From Chloroflexota bacterium (GTDB taxonomy: Bacteria; Chloroflexota; Dehalococcoidia; UBA1151; TMED-70): 32,012 bases of DNA. The position numbers and the translations under genes are program-made. Positions 1-8,046 of the stretch are shown here, piece after piece (the first letter of the stretch is position 1; every line of letters begins with the position of its first letter). The notes under the pieces are model-generated. The model was not told where the DNA came from. It saw only the letters and a list, made by a program, of their open reading frames with translations, and made no database searches. Location of the stretch: contig PBHA01000010.1 of assembly GCA_002719425.1 (NCBI GenBank), positions 51,776 through 83,787 of the forward strand, read 5' to 3'.

Positions 1-783
1 GTTTATGCGAATGGTTGGTATACAAATCCTGGAACACCTGAACAAAATGCAAAAGAAGCAAAAGAAGTAATAAAAATGGGTTATAAGGCCATAAAATTTG
101 ATCCATTTGGTCAAAAAAACTTCTACAGATTGAATAAAGAAGAGTTTTTTTTATCAGAAAAAAGGGTTAGTGAAGTAAGAAAGGCGGTTGGAGAAAACAT
201 AGAAATATTGGTTGAGGGACACGCAAAATTCAATGTCATGAATGCTGTAAAAATTTCTGAAATGTTAAAAAAATACGATCCTTTATTCTTTGAAGAACCT
301 GTTTCTGAAGAGAATATTTCTGAGTTGATAACACTAAAAAAACAAACAAATTTATCCTTAGCTACTGGAGAAAGATTATACACAAAGTTTCCTTTTGTAA
401 AATTAGTTGAAGATAATGCAGTTGATGTTTTACAACCTGATATAGCTAATGCAGGAGGATTAACAGAACTCAAGAAAATATCCATCATTGCTGAAGGTAA
501 ACATATTACTATAGCTCCACATAATACTTGTTCTCCAGTGGGAGCAATTGCAGAAATGCATCTTGGAAAAAACATTCCAAACTTTGAAATAATGGAATAT
601 CATGCAGAATTTTACTCACCTCATTATTTTAGTGTTTTTGATGGTTTCCCAAGACAAAAGGATGGCTATGTTACACTTACAGATAAACCTGGTTTAGGAT
701 TAGATTTAAATGAAAAAGAAATCTTAAAACATCCTCCATATAAGTCTACAGACGCTAAAGGCGGGGCAAACAAAACAATTTAA
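1..783 (+). CDS. Mandelate-racemase-type sugar-acid dehydratase (enolase superfamily), 5' truncated by the window
   Basis: The frame is open from base 1, so the N-terminal capping domain lies outside the window; the ATG at 76 is internal. What is visible is the catalytic (beta/alpha) barrel. An I-K-F-D-P-F strand (Lys codon 94) is followed by three metal-ligand glutamates at codons 214 (in E-G-H), 292 (in E-E-P) and 370 (in G-E-R), spaced 26 residues apart, and by a P-H-N histidine at codon 520, 50 residues after the third ligand. This is the spacing I recall for D-galactonate dehydratase (D-x-H plus a catalytic His), except that Glu replaces Asp as the first ligand. The family removes water from an acid sugar to give a 2-keto-3-deoxy acid. 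The gene is followed after 15 nt by an HpcH/HpaI aldolase, the natural next step. The substrate is not readable; superfamily membership is very secure. Confidence 0.93.
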   Translation, partial: VYANGWYTNPGTPEQNAKEAKEVIKMGYKAIKFDPFGQKNFYRLNKEEFFLSEKRVSEVRKAVGENIEILVEGHAKFNVMNAVKISEMLKKYDPLFFEEPVSEENISELITLKKQTNLSLATGERLYTKFPFVKLVEDNAVDVLQPDIANAGGLTELKKISIIAEGKHITIAPHNTCSPVGAIAEMHLGKNIPNFEIMEYHAEFYSPHYFSVFDGFPRQKDGYVTLTDKPGLGLDLNEKEILKHPPYKSTDAKGGANKTI

Positions 784-798
784 AAGTAAGGAAAAAAA

Positions 799-1521
799 AT
801 GATAGAAAATACTATTTTGAAAAAAAATAAAGAAGGCAAAAAGGCTAATGTATTTGGATTAACTTTCCCATCATTAGAACTAGTGGAACTTGCTGCACAC
901 GCTGGATTTGACGCTATAAATTGTGATGGAGAACACGGTCTTTTTTCACCAGAGTCAATAGATAATATATGTAGAGTTGCGAATGGTTACGGTATGTCAG
1001 TTACAGCAAGAGTTCCTGATAAAAGCCCTTACTGGATAAATTTATTCTTAGATAGAGGTGTTCAAGGTATAGTTGGCCCTCATGTAGAAACAAAACAAGA
1101 AGCACAGGATTTTGCGGATGCATGTTTATTCCCCCCATTAGGTAAAAGATCATGGGGAGGAGGAAGAGGGACAGAATTTAATGATGATCAAAAGCTATCA
1201 GATTATGGAGGAAAACTAAAATATGCGGAGTGGACCAATAATAATATGCTTGTAATAGCACAGATTGAATCCGTCCCTGGTTGGGATAATCTTGAAGAAA
1301 TTCTTTCCGTTGAGGGACTTTCAGGAATTACTGGTGGCCCGAATGACCTTGCTGCTTCTATGGGCATTCCGGGAGAACCAGAAAATCCTAAAAGAAAAGA
1401 GCTAACTTCAAATATTGAGTCTTTGGCAAGAAGTAAAAATAAAATAGTTCAAGACGATATTATGAGTACTCTTGCAATACAAGAATTGATGATAGAAGGT
1501 GGGAGAAAATTTATAAAATAG
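799..1521 (+). CDS. HpcH/HpaI-family class II aldolase (2-keto-3-deoxy acid aldolase-like)
   Basis: A 240-residue TIM-barrel aldolase that splits or joins pyruvate and an aldehyde with a divalent metal. Family residues are in place: D-G-E-H at 43-46 (catalytic His), Arg71 (phosphate or pyruvate-binding Arg of HpaI), and metal ligands Glu157 (Q-I-E-S) and Asp183 (P-N-D-L), which are 26 residues apart as in E. coli HpaI. The ATG at 799 has an AAGGA Shine-Dalgarno at 788-792. It lies 15 nt after the dehydratase, so the two probably form one operon turning an acid sugar into a 2-keto-3-deoxy acid and then into pyruvate plus an aldehyde, as with RhmD/RhmA-type pairs. Which aldehyde is released cannot be told. 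Citrate lyase beta-like activity is the less likely alternative. Confidence 0.9.
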   Translation: MIENTILKKNKEGKKANVFGLTFPSLELVELAAHAGFDAINCDGEHGLFSPESIDNICRVANGYGMSVTARVPDKSPYWINLFLDRGVQGIVGPHVETKQEAQDFADACLFPPLGKRSWGGGRGTEFNDDQKLSDYGGKLKYAEWTNNNMLVIAQIESVPGWDNLEEILSVEGLSGITGGPNDLAASMGIPGEPENPKRKELTSNIESLARSKNKIVQDDIMSTLAIQELMIEGGRKFIK

Positions 1522-1539
1522 ATATAAAAATCAGATTTT

Positions 1540-1947
1540 ATGAAAAATAGGTCTTTTATAAAATCTGGAAACAAAGAAATAGTATTACATGGTGATCTCT
1601 TGAGATATAAAAATGAAGAAGAGATCAAGGATATAGTTATAAAAAAAATAGACTCTATATCTATAGAGAATAATAAAGGGATACAATCTAATCTAGCATG
1701 GGCTATTCTTGGATTTATTGTTTCCATAATTTCATGGTATTTCTTGGACCAATCAATTTTGAGCACTTCTATAGCAATAATCAGTATGATTGCTGGTTTG
1801 ATTTTTTTTGGCAGTTATTTTCTTTTATCAACATATAGCATATTGGTTATTAAGACTGCTAGATTAGATATTACAATTGAATTCTCATCTTTAAATAGGA
1901 GAAAGGTTAATGAGTTTAGAAGAATTTTACTCGCAAGATTGAAATAA
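1540..1947 (+). CDS. Small membrane protein of unknown function, two predicted TM helices
   Basis: A 135-residue protein I do not recognise. The N-terminal ~48 residues are charged and strand-like, possibly a PH-like fold. Two hydrophobic helices follow at about residues 50-70 and 75-103, separated by a short loop containing an Asp-Gln pair. The last ~30 residues are basic (R-R-K-V-N-E-F-R-R) and end at ...ARLK, probably cytoplasmic. No catalytic motif is visible. There is no clear Shine-Dalgarno before the ATG at 1540, which lies 18 nt after the aldolase stop. The gene converges on tsaD with only 4 nt between the stop codons. The layout (soluble N-domain, hairpin of two TMs, soluble tail) recalls small DUF-type membrane proteins with PH-like domains, but this is only a shape comparison. 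Codon use resembles its neighbours, so I think it is real. Confidence 0.65.
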   Translation: MKNRSFIKSGNKEIVLHGDLLRYKNEEEIKDIVIKKIDSISIENNKGIQSNLAWAILGFIVSIISWYFLDQSILSTSIAIISMIAGLIFFGSYFLLSTYSILVIKTARLDITIEFSSLNRRKVNEFRRILLARLK

Positions 1948-1951
1948 CTTA

Positions 1952-2983
1952 CTAACTAACATTTAACTGAGGCAAAACTTCTAAGTTTTGATCATTTTTT
2001 AAGAATTTATTTTTTTTATAATCTATCAAACCTCGGCAAGCAATCATTAATCCATTATCTGTGCAATGCCTTCTTTCTGGAAATATTGATTCGATATCAG
2101 CCTTTCCAAAAGAATCTCTGATAAAGCCATTAGCAGCTACTCCACCTGAAACAAGAATCTTTTTACAACCATATTTTTTTGCTACATTAATAGATTTATT
2201 TAGAAGTACATCAGCTGCTGAAAGTTGAAAAGCATAAGCAATTTCAGATATTTCTTGTTTTATCTGATTTTTTGATAAATTATTAGAATATATCTTCTCG
2301 TAAGCTAAATTTTTTGATGCAGTTTTTAATCCACTAAAGCTAAATTCTTCATCAGTTCTCAACCAAGCTCTCGGTAATACATAGTCTTTTCTTACAGCAT
2401 TTTTTGCCCAATTTTCAATAATAGGACCTCCTGGATAACCTAGCCCCAAAATCCTTGCAACTTTATCAAATGCTTCCCCTACAGCGTCATCTCTTGTCTG
2501 GCCCAAAAGTTTATAAGAATCGTAATCATTCATTAAAATCAATTCAGTATGTCCTCCAGAAATTAATAGAGCTATACATGGGAATATTTCATTTTTTGAA
2601 AAATCAAATCTATCATTGTCTATAAAACAAGCGGATATGTGACCTTCTAAATGATTTACTCCTATTAGTGGAATACTCAATGAATTAGATAAACCTTTTG
2701 CAAAGTTCACTCCAACAAGTAAAGATCCAGCAAGTCCAGGACCATTTGTAACAGCAATAGCAGACAATTCATTCACCGAAATTTTTGCTACTTGAATAGC
2801 CTCTTCTACTACCTTATGTATGTTTACAATATGAGCACGAGAAGCAAGTTCAGGGATTATTCCTCCATAAGGTGCATGCGTTTCTATTTGAGAAGCAACT
2901 ACATTACTCAAAATATTACCTTTAAGATCAATTATTGAGCATGCAGTTTCATCACATGAAGTTTCGATTCCTAAAATTGTCAT
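1952..2983 (-). CDS. tsaD: tRNA N6-adenosine threonylcarbamoyltransferase
   Basis: TsaD transfers the threonylcarbamoyl group from TC-AMP to A37 of ANN-decoding tRNAs, together with TsaB and TsaE. The 343-residue length is normal. It opens with the family signature G-I-E-T-S-C-D-E-T, has the metal-binding H-x3-H at His111/His115 (in V-N-H-L-E-G-H), the L-I-S-G-G-H-T-E-L segment, the G-G-V-A-A-N loop and a terminal D-N-G-L-M-I-A. No Shine-Dalgarno is visible before the ATG at 2983. It diverges from ctaA across 73 very A+T-rich bases and converges on the small membrane protein at its 3' end. TsaB and TsaE are not in this window. Identification is secure. Confidence 0.97.
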   Translation of the reverse strand: MTILGIETSCDETACSIIDLKGNILSNVVASQIETHAPYGGIIPELASRAHIVNIHKVVEEAIQVAKISVNELSAIAVTNGPGLAGSLLVGVNFAKGLSNSLSIPLIGVNHLEGHISACFIDNDRFDFSKNEIFPCIALLISGGHTELILMNDYDSYKLLGQTRDDAVGEAFDKVARILGLGYPGGPIIENWAKNAVRKDYVLPRAWLRTDEEFSFSGLKTASKNLAYEKIYSNNLSKNQIKQEISEIAYAFQLSAADVLLNKSINVAKKYGCKKILVSGGVAANGFIRDSFGKADIESIFPERRHCTDNGLMIACRGLIDYKKNKFLKNDQNLEVLPQLNVS

Positions 2984-3056
2984 TATTATTTATTAATTTT
3001 TTTTTGAAGAGCTTTTAAATATATATTAATTTCAATTAATTTAGTCTAATTAAAAT

Positions 3057-3944
3057 ATGGAGAAAAAAAAATTTACGAAAAAAAAATTTTTATTCATTTT
3101 TGCTCTACTTGGTATATTCTTTTCCTTTTTTCAGCCTACATGCGGAGCTTTTACAAGAGTTACAGATTCAGGAGATGGATGCCCAGATTGGCCGACATGT
3201 TTCGGCTCATGGATCCCTCCATTAAATGATATTCATGCAATTATTGAGTGGAGCCATAGAACATCTGGTACATTATTTGGAATAGTTTCTATATTTTTAG
3301 TTGTTTTATCCTACCTTGTCTATAAAAAATTTAATTTCACAGTAAAAATCTATTTTTTTAACCTACTACTTATAATTATAGTTGGTGGAATAGGTGGAGC
3401 AGTTGTTTTATCAGAACTTAATCCTGCAATCAGAACAGTTCATTTAGCAGGAGCTCAAACTGTTGCGGCCTTAATGGTTGCAGCATTCATTTTACAATAT
3501 CTAAAACCAGTCAAGACCACAAATAAGATAAGGGTACTGGCAACTATAACTTCTTTATTGGCTATCGCATCTCTACTTTCTGGAGCATATGCTGTCTGGC
3601 AAGGGGCGGGGTCTGTATGTTACAGATGGCCATTGTGTGATGACTATCTTATTCCAAGATATTCTAACCAATGGATACACATGGTACATAGAATTATTTC
3701 CTTGGTATTAATCCTACATATTTTACGACTTTCTATAATTCTTATTAGAACTCATTCAAGCAATGTACTTAGTAAGGCGGGGTATTTGCTGTTAGCAATG
3801 GGTACTCTTCAGACCATTATAGGTGCAACTATACCAATTTCGGATTTTTCAGTCTGGTCTAGGTCATTACATCTTGGTTTAGCAACTATCGTATGGATGG
3901 TTACCGTATCAATTATAATGTTGATTAAAGTAAAAAAACCTTGA
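3057..3944 (+). CDS. ctaA: Heme A synthase (CtaA/COX15 family)
   Basis: A multi-pass membrane enzyme (295 residues, about eight hydrophobic helices) that oxidises the C8 methyl of heme O to the formyl group of heme A. Conserved features: the first extracellular loop T-D-S-G-D-G-C-P-D-W-P-T-C with its cysteine pair, the catalytic E-W-S-H-R-T-S-G (Glu and heme-ligand His), H-L-A-G-A-Q, the second cysteine pair in C-Y-R-W-P-L-C, H-M-V-H-R, and S-L-H-L-G near the end. The Cys pairs in loops 1 and 3 resemble Bacillus-type CtaA. It is followed after 10 nt by ctaB, so heme O synthesis and oxidation are co-expressed for an aa3-type terminal oxidase. No Shine-Dalgarno is visible; a TCTAAT at 3045-3050 ends 6 nt before the ATG, which would fit a leaderless mRNA. 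Confidence 0.93.
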   Translation: MEKKKFTKKKFLFIFALLGIFFSFFQPTCGAFTRVTDSGDGCPDWPTCFGSWIPPLNDIHAIIEWSHRTSGTLFGIVSIFLVVLSYLVYKKFNFTVKIYFFNLLLIIIVGGIGGAVVLSELNPAIRTVHLAGAQTVAALMVAAFILQYLKPVKTTNKIRVLATITSLLAIASLLSGAYAVWQGAGSVCYRWPLCDDYLIPRYSNQWIHMVHRIISLVLILHILRLSIILIRTHSSNVLSKAGYLLLAMGTLQTIIGATIPISDFSVWSRSLHLGLATIVWMVTVSIIMLIKVKKP

Positions 3945-3954
3945 TGGCTTACAA

Positions 3955-4833
3955 ATGAATTCTCTAATTAAAAACTACTTTCTTTTGACCAAACCTAGGG
4001 TCTTAACATTACTAATATTTAGTAGTTTTGGAGGAGCATTCTTGGCTAAGCAAGGAGTACCAAATTTAGCTGAAAGTTTTGGTCTATTTATTGGTGGCTA
4101 TTGTTCGTCAGGTGCAGCAGCAACTTTAAACATGTACTTCGAAACAGATATTGATAAGGATATGGGGCGCACAAGAAATAGACCAATAGCGGAAGGAACT
4201 ATTTCTCATAAACAAGCATTAGTATTTGCTATAGCTCTGGCTATACTCTCATTTACATCACTATATTTATTAAATAATTTATTGGCAGCTATTTTAGCTT
4301 TTGCTGGAGGCTTTTTTTATGTTGGAATTTATACCTTGTATCTCAAAAGAAGGACTATTCAAAATATTGTTATTGGAGGATCTGCAGGAGCTTTTCCTCC
4401 ACTAGTAGGTTACGCGGCAATAAGTAATAATATAACTCTTGAGGCTTTATATCTTTTTCTAATAATATTCTTCTGGACGCCTCCTCATTTTTGGGCTTTA
4501 GCTATCATGATTAAGGATGACTATGAAAGGGCAAAAATACCTATGCTACCTGTGGTAAAAGGAATAAAAAATGCTTCATTACAAATATTTCTGTATTGTA
4601 TTTTACTGATGTTTATCAGCTTACTTATAGTAACTATAGCTTCAAGTTTGGGATGGATTTATGTTACTAGTTCGATTGTTCTTGGTGCGATCTTAATTGC
4701 AAAGTCTTATAAGCTACTAAAACAATTAGATAGACCCTCCGCTGTGTCTACTTACAAATTCTCACTACTTTATCTTTTTTTACTGATCGGGGCAGTTATG
4801 ATTGATAGTTCAGTAATCTTTATGGAATTATAA
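3955..4833 (+). CDS. ctaB: Protoheme IX farnesyltransferase (heme O synthase)
   Basis: A UbiA-superfamily prenyltransferase of 292 residues with about nine hydrophobic helices. It attaches farnesyl diphosphate to protoheme IX to make heme O, the substrate of CtaA just upstream. The protein opens with L-T-K-P-R-V-L and carries the first Asp-rich motif N-M-Y-F-E-T-D-I-D-K-D-M-x-R-T-x-x-R-P, which binds the diphosphate through Mg2+. It also has the second loop Y-L-K-R-R-T-x-x-N-I-V-I-G-G-x-A-G-A and the W-T-P-P-H-F-W-A-L segment typical of CtaB/COX10. The presence of ctaAB implies aerobic respiration with a heme-A oxidase, though the oxidase subunits are not in this window. The gene converges on rplT, with 9 nt between stop codons and no convincing terminator. 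Confidence 0.95.
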   Translation: MNSLIKNYFLLTKPRVLTLLIFSSFGGAFLAKQGVPNLAESFGLFIGGYCSSGAAATLNMYFETDIDKDMGRTRNRPIAEGTISHKQALVFAIALAILSFTSLYLLNNLLAAILAFAGGFFYVGIYTLYLKRRTIQNIVIGGSAGAFPPLVGYAAISNNITLEALYLFLIIFFWTPPHFWALAIMIKDDYERAKIPMLPVVKGIKNASLQIFLYCILLMFISLLIVTIASSLGWIYVTSSIVLGAILIAKSYKLLKQLDRPSAVSTYKFSLLYLFLLIGAVMIDSSVIFMEL

Positions 4834-4842
4834 AAATTCTGT

Positions 4843-5190
4843 TCACGAATTAACTTGCTGTACTAAAGTCGCAAATCCCTCAGGTTCTCTAACAGCTAAT
4901 TCAGCTAATGATTTCCTATCAATCTGAATATTTCTCTGAATCAATAAATTCATAAACTTAGAATATGATAATCCATTTTCTCTTGCAGCTGCATTTATTC
5001 TTGTAATAGCCAATTTTCTCATAGATCTTTTTTTAAGATGTCTATGCTTAGTAGAATAGTTTAATGCATGAGTCAAAGATTCTTTTGCTGCTCTAATTCT
5101 AGTTCGACTTGCCCCTCTATGACCCTTGACTTGTTTTAAGATAGACTTATGTTTTCTTTTGGTGGTCATTCCACCTTTTACTCTAGACAT
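4843..5190 (-). CDS. rplT: 50S ribosomal protein L20
   Basis: L20 (115 residues) is an early-binding 23S rRNA protein needed for large-subunit assembly. The N-terminal basic tail (M-S-R-V-K-G-G followed by K-R-K-H-K) and the globular domain with R-R-S-M-R-K-L-A-I-T-R-I-N-A-A-A-R are typical, and the length is normal. It is the last gene of infC-rpmI-rplT, 15 nt after rpmI, the order found in most bacteria. In E. coli and Bacillus, L20 or IF-3 feeds back on this operon; I do not see an obvious L20-binding leader in the short region upstream of infC here. Confidence 0.98.
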   Translation of the reverse strand: MSRVKGGMTTKRKHKSILKQVKGHRGASRTRIRAAKESLTHALNYSTKHRHLKKRSMRKLAITRINAAARENGLSYSKFMNLLIQRNIQIDRKSLAELAVREPEGFATLVQQVNS

Positions 5191-5205
5191 AGTTTCTGAA
5201 ATTCC

Positions 5206-5397
5206 TTATATTAGATTTTTTATTTTATCTGAAATTCTTGTTGAATCTAGTTCAACTTTTCCACCGAATAATCTCTTAACTCTCTTAGCTTTTTTTCTTC
5301 TAAGATGACTTTTGGGACCTTTAGTTCTTACAAGCTTCCCAGATCCAGTGACATGAAATCTTTTTTTTGCAGCTTTATTTGTTTTTATTTTTGGCAT
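5206..5397 (-). CDS. rpmI: 50S ribosomal protein L35
   Basis: A 63-residue very basic ribosomal protein. It shows the L35 pattern [14 protein letters not shown] at the start and [13 protein letters not shown] in the middle. It begins 5 nt after the infC stop and ends 15 nt before rplT, so it is the middle gene of the infC-rpmI-rplT operon and is probably translationally coupled to infC. Identification is secure. Confidence 0.97.
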   Translation of the reverse strand: MPKIKTNKAAKKRFHVTGSGKLVRTKGPKSHLRRKKAKRVKRLFGGKVELDSTRISDKIKNLI

Positions 5398-5402
5398 TTG
5401 AT

Positions 5403-5957
5403 TTATTTATTATCTTTTTCTTTATTTTTCATTGTGCCTATTGGGAATGCAGGTGAAACAACTAAACTTAAAGTTCTACCTTCATTTGATGGCCTTTTAT
5501 CCAGTTTAGCCATATCTTTAACACCCTCAGCAACTGACCTCAAAACTTTCATAGCAAAGTCTGGATGAGCAGCTTCCCTTCCTCTGAGCATCACAGCAAC
5601 TCTGACTTTGGATCCATCATCCAGTAAAGATCTAACTTTTTTGATTTTTAGCTCTACATCATGTTTTGATGTACCAGGCCTCAATCGTACTTCTCTTTGA
5701 GTCTGAGTTGTTTTACTCTTATTTTTTTTATCCCTCTTAGAGAGATTATACTTAAATTTTCCGTAATCTAGTAAACGACATACAGGAGGATCTTGGTTTG
5801 GAGAAACTTCAACCAAATCTAAACCATTATCAATAGCCATTTGTAGGGCTTCACTTGTCTTCAGTATTTTAGAGTTAGAGTTGGATTGGTCTTCTCCAGA
5901 AATCAATCTAACAGAGCTACTTCTGATTCGCTCATTCACCCTATATTCTTTTGCTAT
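5403..5957 (-). CDS. infC: Translation initiation factor IF-3, probable AUA start
   Basis: IF-3 binds the 30S subunit, keeps it apart from 50S and proofreads the start codon. N-domain motifs ([26 protein letters not shown]) and the C-domain ([16 protein letters not shown]) are all present. The most upstream conventional start is a GTG at 5939, but it lies 24 nt from the only Shine-Dalgarno (AGGAG, 5968-5964). Reading upstream in frame gives an AUA at 5957-5955, 6 nt after AGGAG, and adds residues (A-K-E-Y-R before V-N-E-R) that look like ordinary IF-3 N-termini. An in-frame TAA follows immediately upstream at 5963-5961. IF-3 genes are known to use rare AUU-type starts that IF-3 itself discriminates against, giving autoregulation. 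I therefore annotate the AUA start (184 residues). Confidence 0.92.
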   Translation of the reverse strand: MAKEYRVNERIRSSSVRLISGEDQSNSNSKILKTSEALQMAIDNGLDLVEVSPNQDPPVCRLLDYGKFKYNLSKRDKKNKSKTTQTQREVRLRPGTSKHDVELKIKKVRSLLDDGSKVRVAVMLRGREAAHPDFAMKVLRSVAEGVKDMAKLDKRPSNEGRTLSLVVSPAFPIGTMKNKEKDNK

Positions 5958-5985
5958 TTTTTACTCCTAGATGTCAAGTTTTTTA

Positions 5986-6014
5986 ATTATAAAAAGTCTA
6001 CTAATCTATAGTAA
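5986..6014 (-). promoter_or_regulatory. Candidate sigma-70-type promoter of infC-rpmI-rplT
   Basis: On the minus strand there is a perfect TATAAT (5991-5986) and, 17 nt upstream, TTACTA (6014-6009), which matches the -35 consensus at four of six positions. Transcription would start near 5979, giving a leader of about 22 nt that contains the AGGAG Shine-Dalgarno before the AUA start of infC. Call rests on sequence match and position only. Confidence 0.42.
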
Positions 6015-6129
6015 CACAAGAACCCGTTACATGATAAGAAAAAATATATTTACATACTAAGAAAATATTAATTTTTTTTCGTTCTTATGATAGGATTTTA
6101 TTATAAATAATAAAAATTTTTCTCACTTC

Positions 6130-8046
6130 ATGAACAAAAAATTTCTCAATAACAGTGTCACTTATGTAATAGCAGGGCTTCTAATGATAGGTGCATTTTA
6201 TCTTTTTTTAGGTAGATCATTTGAATCAAGCGAAGAAAAAGACTTAGGGCATTTGGTTCGTATTTCTAAAAGCTCTGAAGGTACAGCTACTCCAGTAACA
6301 ATTGAAGTTAGTGGAGATAAACTAAAATACACTAAAAATGGAGAAGTTTACAAAGCTTCTAAAGAAGCTGGCACTAGTGTTTATGAAATTATGTCTGCTT
6401 CAGATGTAGATCCATCTGCTTATTCAGTTGTTGTAAAAAATGGTGGAGGCGTAGGAACTATTTTTTCAATACTAATTGGTTTATTGCCTTTTATACTGAT
6501 GTTTGGATTTCTATTTTTTATAATGAGACAAGCACAAGGTTCGGGCAATAGTGCAATGAATTTTGGAAAAAGCAGAGCGAAAATGTTTGTAGGATCAAAG
6601 GCAAACGTAACTTTTTTTGATGTAGCAGGTCTTCCTGAAGCAAAGGAAGAACTTGAAGAGGTTGTTGATTTTTTGAAATTTCCTGAGAGATTTACATCTA
6701 TTGGTGCAAAAATCCCTTCTGGTGTTCTTTTAGTTGGCCCTCCAGGAACAGGAAAGACTCTCATAGCAAGAGCCGTTGCAGGTGAAGCTGGAGTTCCATT
6801 TTTTTCAATTTCAGGTTCTGAATTTGTTGAAATGTTCGTTGGTGTAGGAGCTTCCAGAGTTAGGGATCTATTCTCACAAGCTAAAAGACATTCTCCATGT
6901 ATAATTTTTGTTGATGAAATTGATGCTGTAGGAAGGCACCGAGGTGCAGGTCTGGGTGGAGGGCACGATGAGAGAGAACAAACATTGAACCAAATATTAG
7001 TAGAAATGGACGGTTTCGATACAAACAATAATGTAATTGTAATTGCAGCGACAAATAGGCCAGATATATTAGATCCTGCATTATTAAGGCCAGGTAGATT
7101 TGACAGGCGTATTACGATTGACAATCCAGATGTTAATGGACGTACAGAAATACTAAATGTACATGCTAAAGGAAAACCTATTGATAAAAAAGTAGAAATG
7201 ACAGATGTTGCTAAACAAACTCCTGGTTTTTCAGGTGCTGATTTAGCAAACCTTATTAATGAATCTGCTTTACTTACTGCTAGAAGAAATTCAAAAAAAA
7301 TAACATTGGCAGACTTAACTGAAGCTATTGATAGAGTCTCCATGGGTCCAGCACGAAAATCAAAAGTAATAAGTGATAAAGAAAGAGAACTTGTGGCATA
7401 TCATGAAGCTGGACATGCTATTGTTTCACACTTTATGCCCGAGGGTAAAAGTATAGGAAAAATAACTATAGTTTCTAGAGGGCATGCAGGTGGATTCACA
7501 AGATATGAGCAAGAAGACCAATCTCTGATGACTAAAGTTGAGCTTGAGGCAATGATTGCATCAGCTATGGGTGGAAGAGAAGCTGAAATGATTACTCACA
7601 AAGGGGTACTAACTACTGGTGCTTCAAATGATTTTGAGCAAGCTACTAGAATAGCTAGAGAAATGGTTATGAGATACGGAATGATTGAAAAGTTACCACA
7701 AAGAACCTATGGAAAAAAGCAACAAGCTGTATTTCTTGGAAGAGAACAAAACGAAGAACAAGACTATTCTGAAGAAACTGCAGTTAGAATAGACAATGAA
7801 ATTTCGTCATTGTTAGACCAAGGCAAAAATAACGCAAATAAAATCTTAAAAAAACATAAAAAACAATTAGAATTACTTGCTGAAGCACTTCTAAAATATG
7901 AAACCCTTGACGCTGATCAGTTTAGGACACTTATGGAGGGCAAAACTCTCAATATAAAAGATTTTACAAAAACTGAACCTCAGGTAAAAGAGAAACCCGA
8001 GACCCCTAAGCAAAAAAAAGGATTCCCTGAACCTCAATCTTCATGA
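6130..8046 (+). CDS. ftsH: ATP-dependent zinc metalloprotease FtsH
   Basis: A membrane-anchored AAA+ protease (638 residues) that pulls membrane and short-lived cytosolic proteins into its zinc active site. Visible parts in order: an N-terminal TM helix (about residues 8-27), a periplasmic segment of about 80 residues, a second TM (about 112-131), Walker A G-P-P-G-T-G-K-T near residue 205, Walker B I-I-F-V-D-E-I-D, the second region of homology [17 protein letters not shown], zinc motif H-E-A-G-H starting at His425, and the third zinc ligand Asp501. The tail is Lys/Pro-rich. There is no clear Shine-Dalgarno; a TATAAA at 6102-6107 would give a leader of about 16 nt. The stop overlaps the start of the next gene (ATGA), so ftsH heads a run reaching aroH. 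Confidence 0.98.
   Translation: MNKKFLNNSVTYVIAGLLMIGAFYLFLGRSFESSEEKDLGHLVRISKSSEGTATPVTIEVSGDKLKYTKNGEVYKASKEAGTSVYEIMSASDVDPSAYSVVVKNGGGVGTIFSILIGLLPFILMFGFLFFIMRQAQGSGNSAMNFGKSRAKMFVGSKANVTFFDVAGLPEAKEELEEVVDFLKFPERFTSIGAKIPSGVLLVGPPGTGKTLIARAVAGEAGVPFFSISGSEFVEMFVGVGASRVRDLFSQAKRHSPCIIFVDEIDAVGRHRGAGLGGGHDEREQTLNQILVEMDGFDTNNNVIVIAATNRPDILDPALLRPGRFDRRITIDNPDVNGRTEILNVHAKGKPIDKKVEMTDVAKQTPGFSGADLANLINESALLTARRNSKKITLADLTEAIDRVSMGPARKSKVISDKERELVAYHEAGHAIVSHFMPEGKSIGKITIVSRGHAGGFTRYEQEDQSLMTKVELEAMIASAMGGREAEMITHKGVLTTGASNDFEQATRIAREMVMRYGMIEKLPQRTYGKKQQAVFLGREQNEEQDYSEETAVRIDNEISSLLDQGKNNANKILKKHKKQLELLAEALLKYETLDADQFRTLMEGKTLNIKDFTKTEPQVKEKPETPKQKKGFPEPQSS

Noticed and set aside
4835..4851. 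Inverted repeat AATTC/GAATT as a bidirectional terminator between ctaB and rplT
   Set aside because: Only a 5-bp A+T-rich stem and no T run on either side; too weak.
5403..5939. GTG at 5939 as the infC start
   Set aside because: Too far (24 nt) from the Shine-Dalgarno and inside the conserved N-terminal motif; the AUA at 5957 fits better.
5986..6129. A regulated leader or riboswitch before ftsH
   Set aside because: No stable stem or terminator can be drawn; only A+T-rich promoter-like sequence is seen.
6420..7343. Long open frame on the minus strand opposite ftsH
   Set aside because: It lies wholly opposite a conserved gene, has no ribosome site and its translation shows no known motif; it is a shadow of ftsH codon use.
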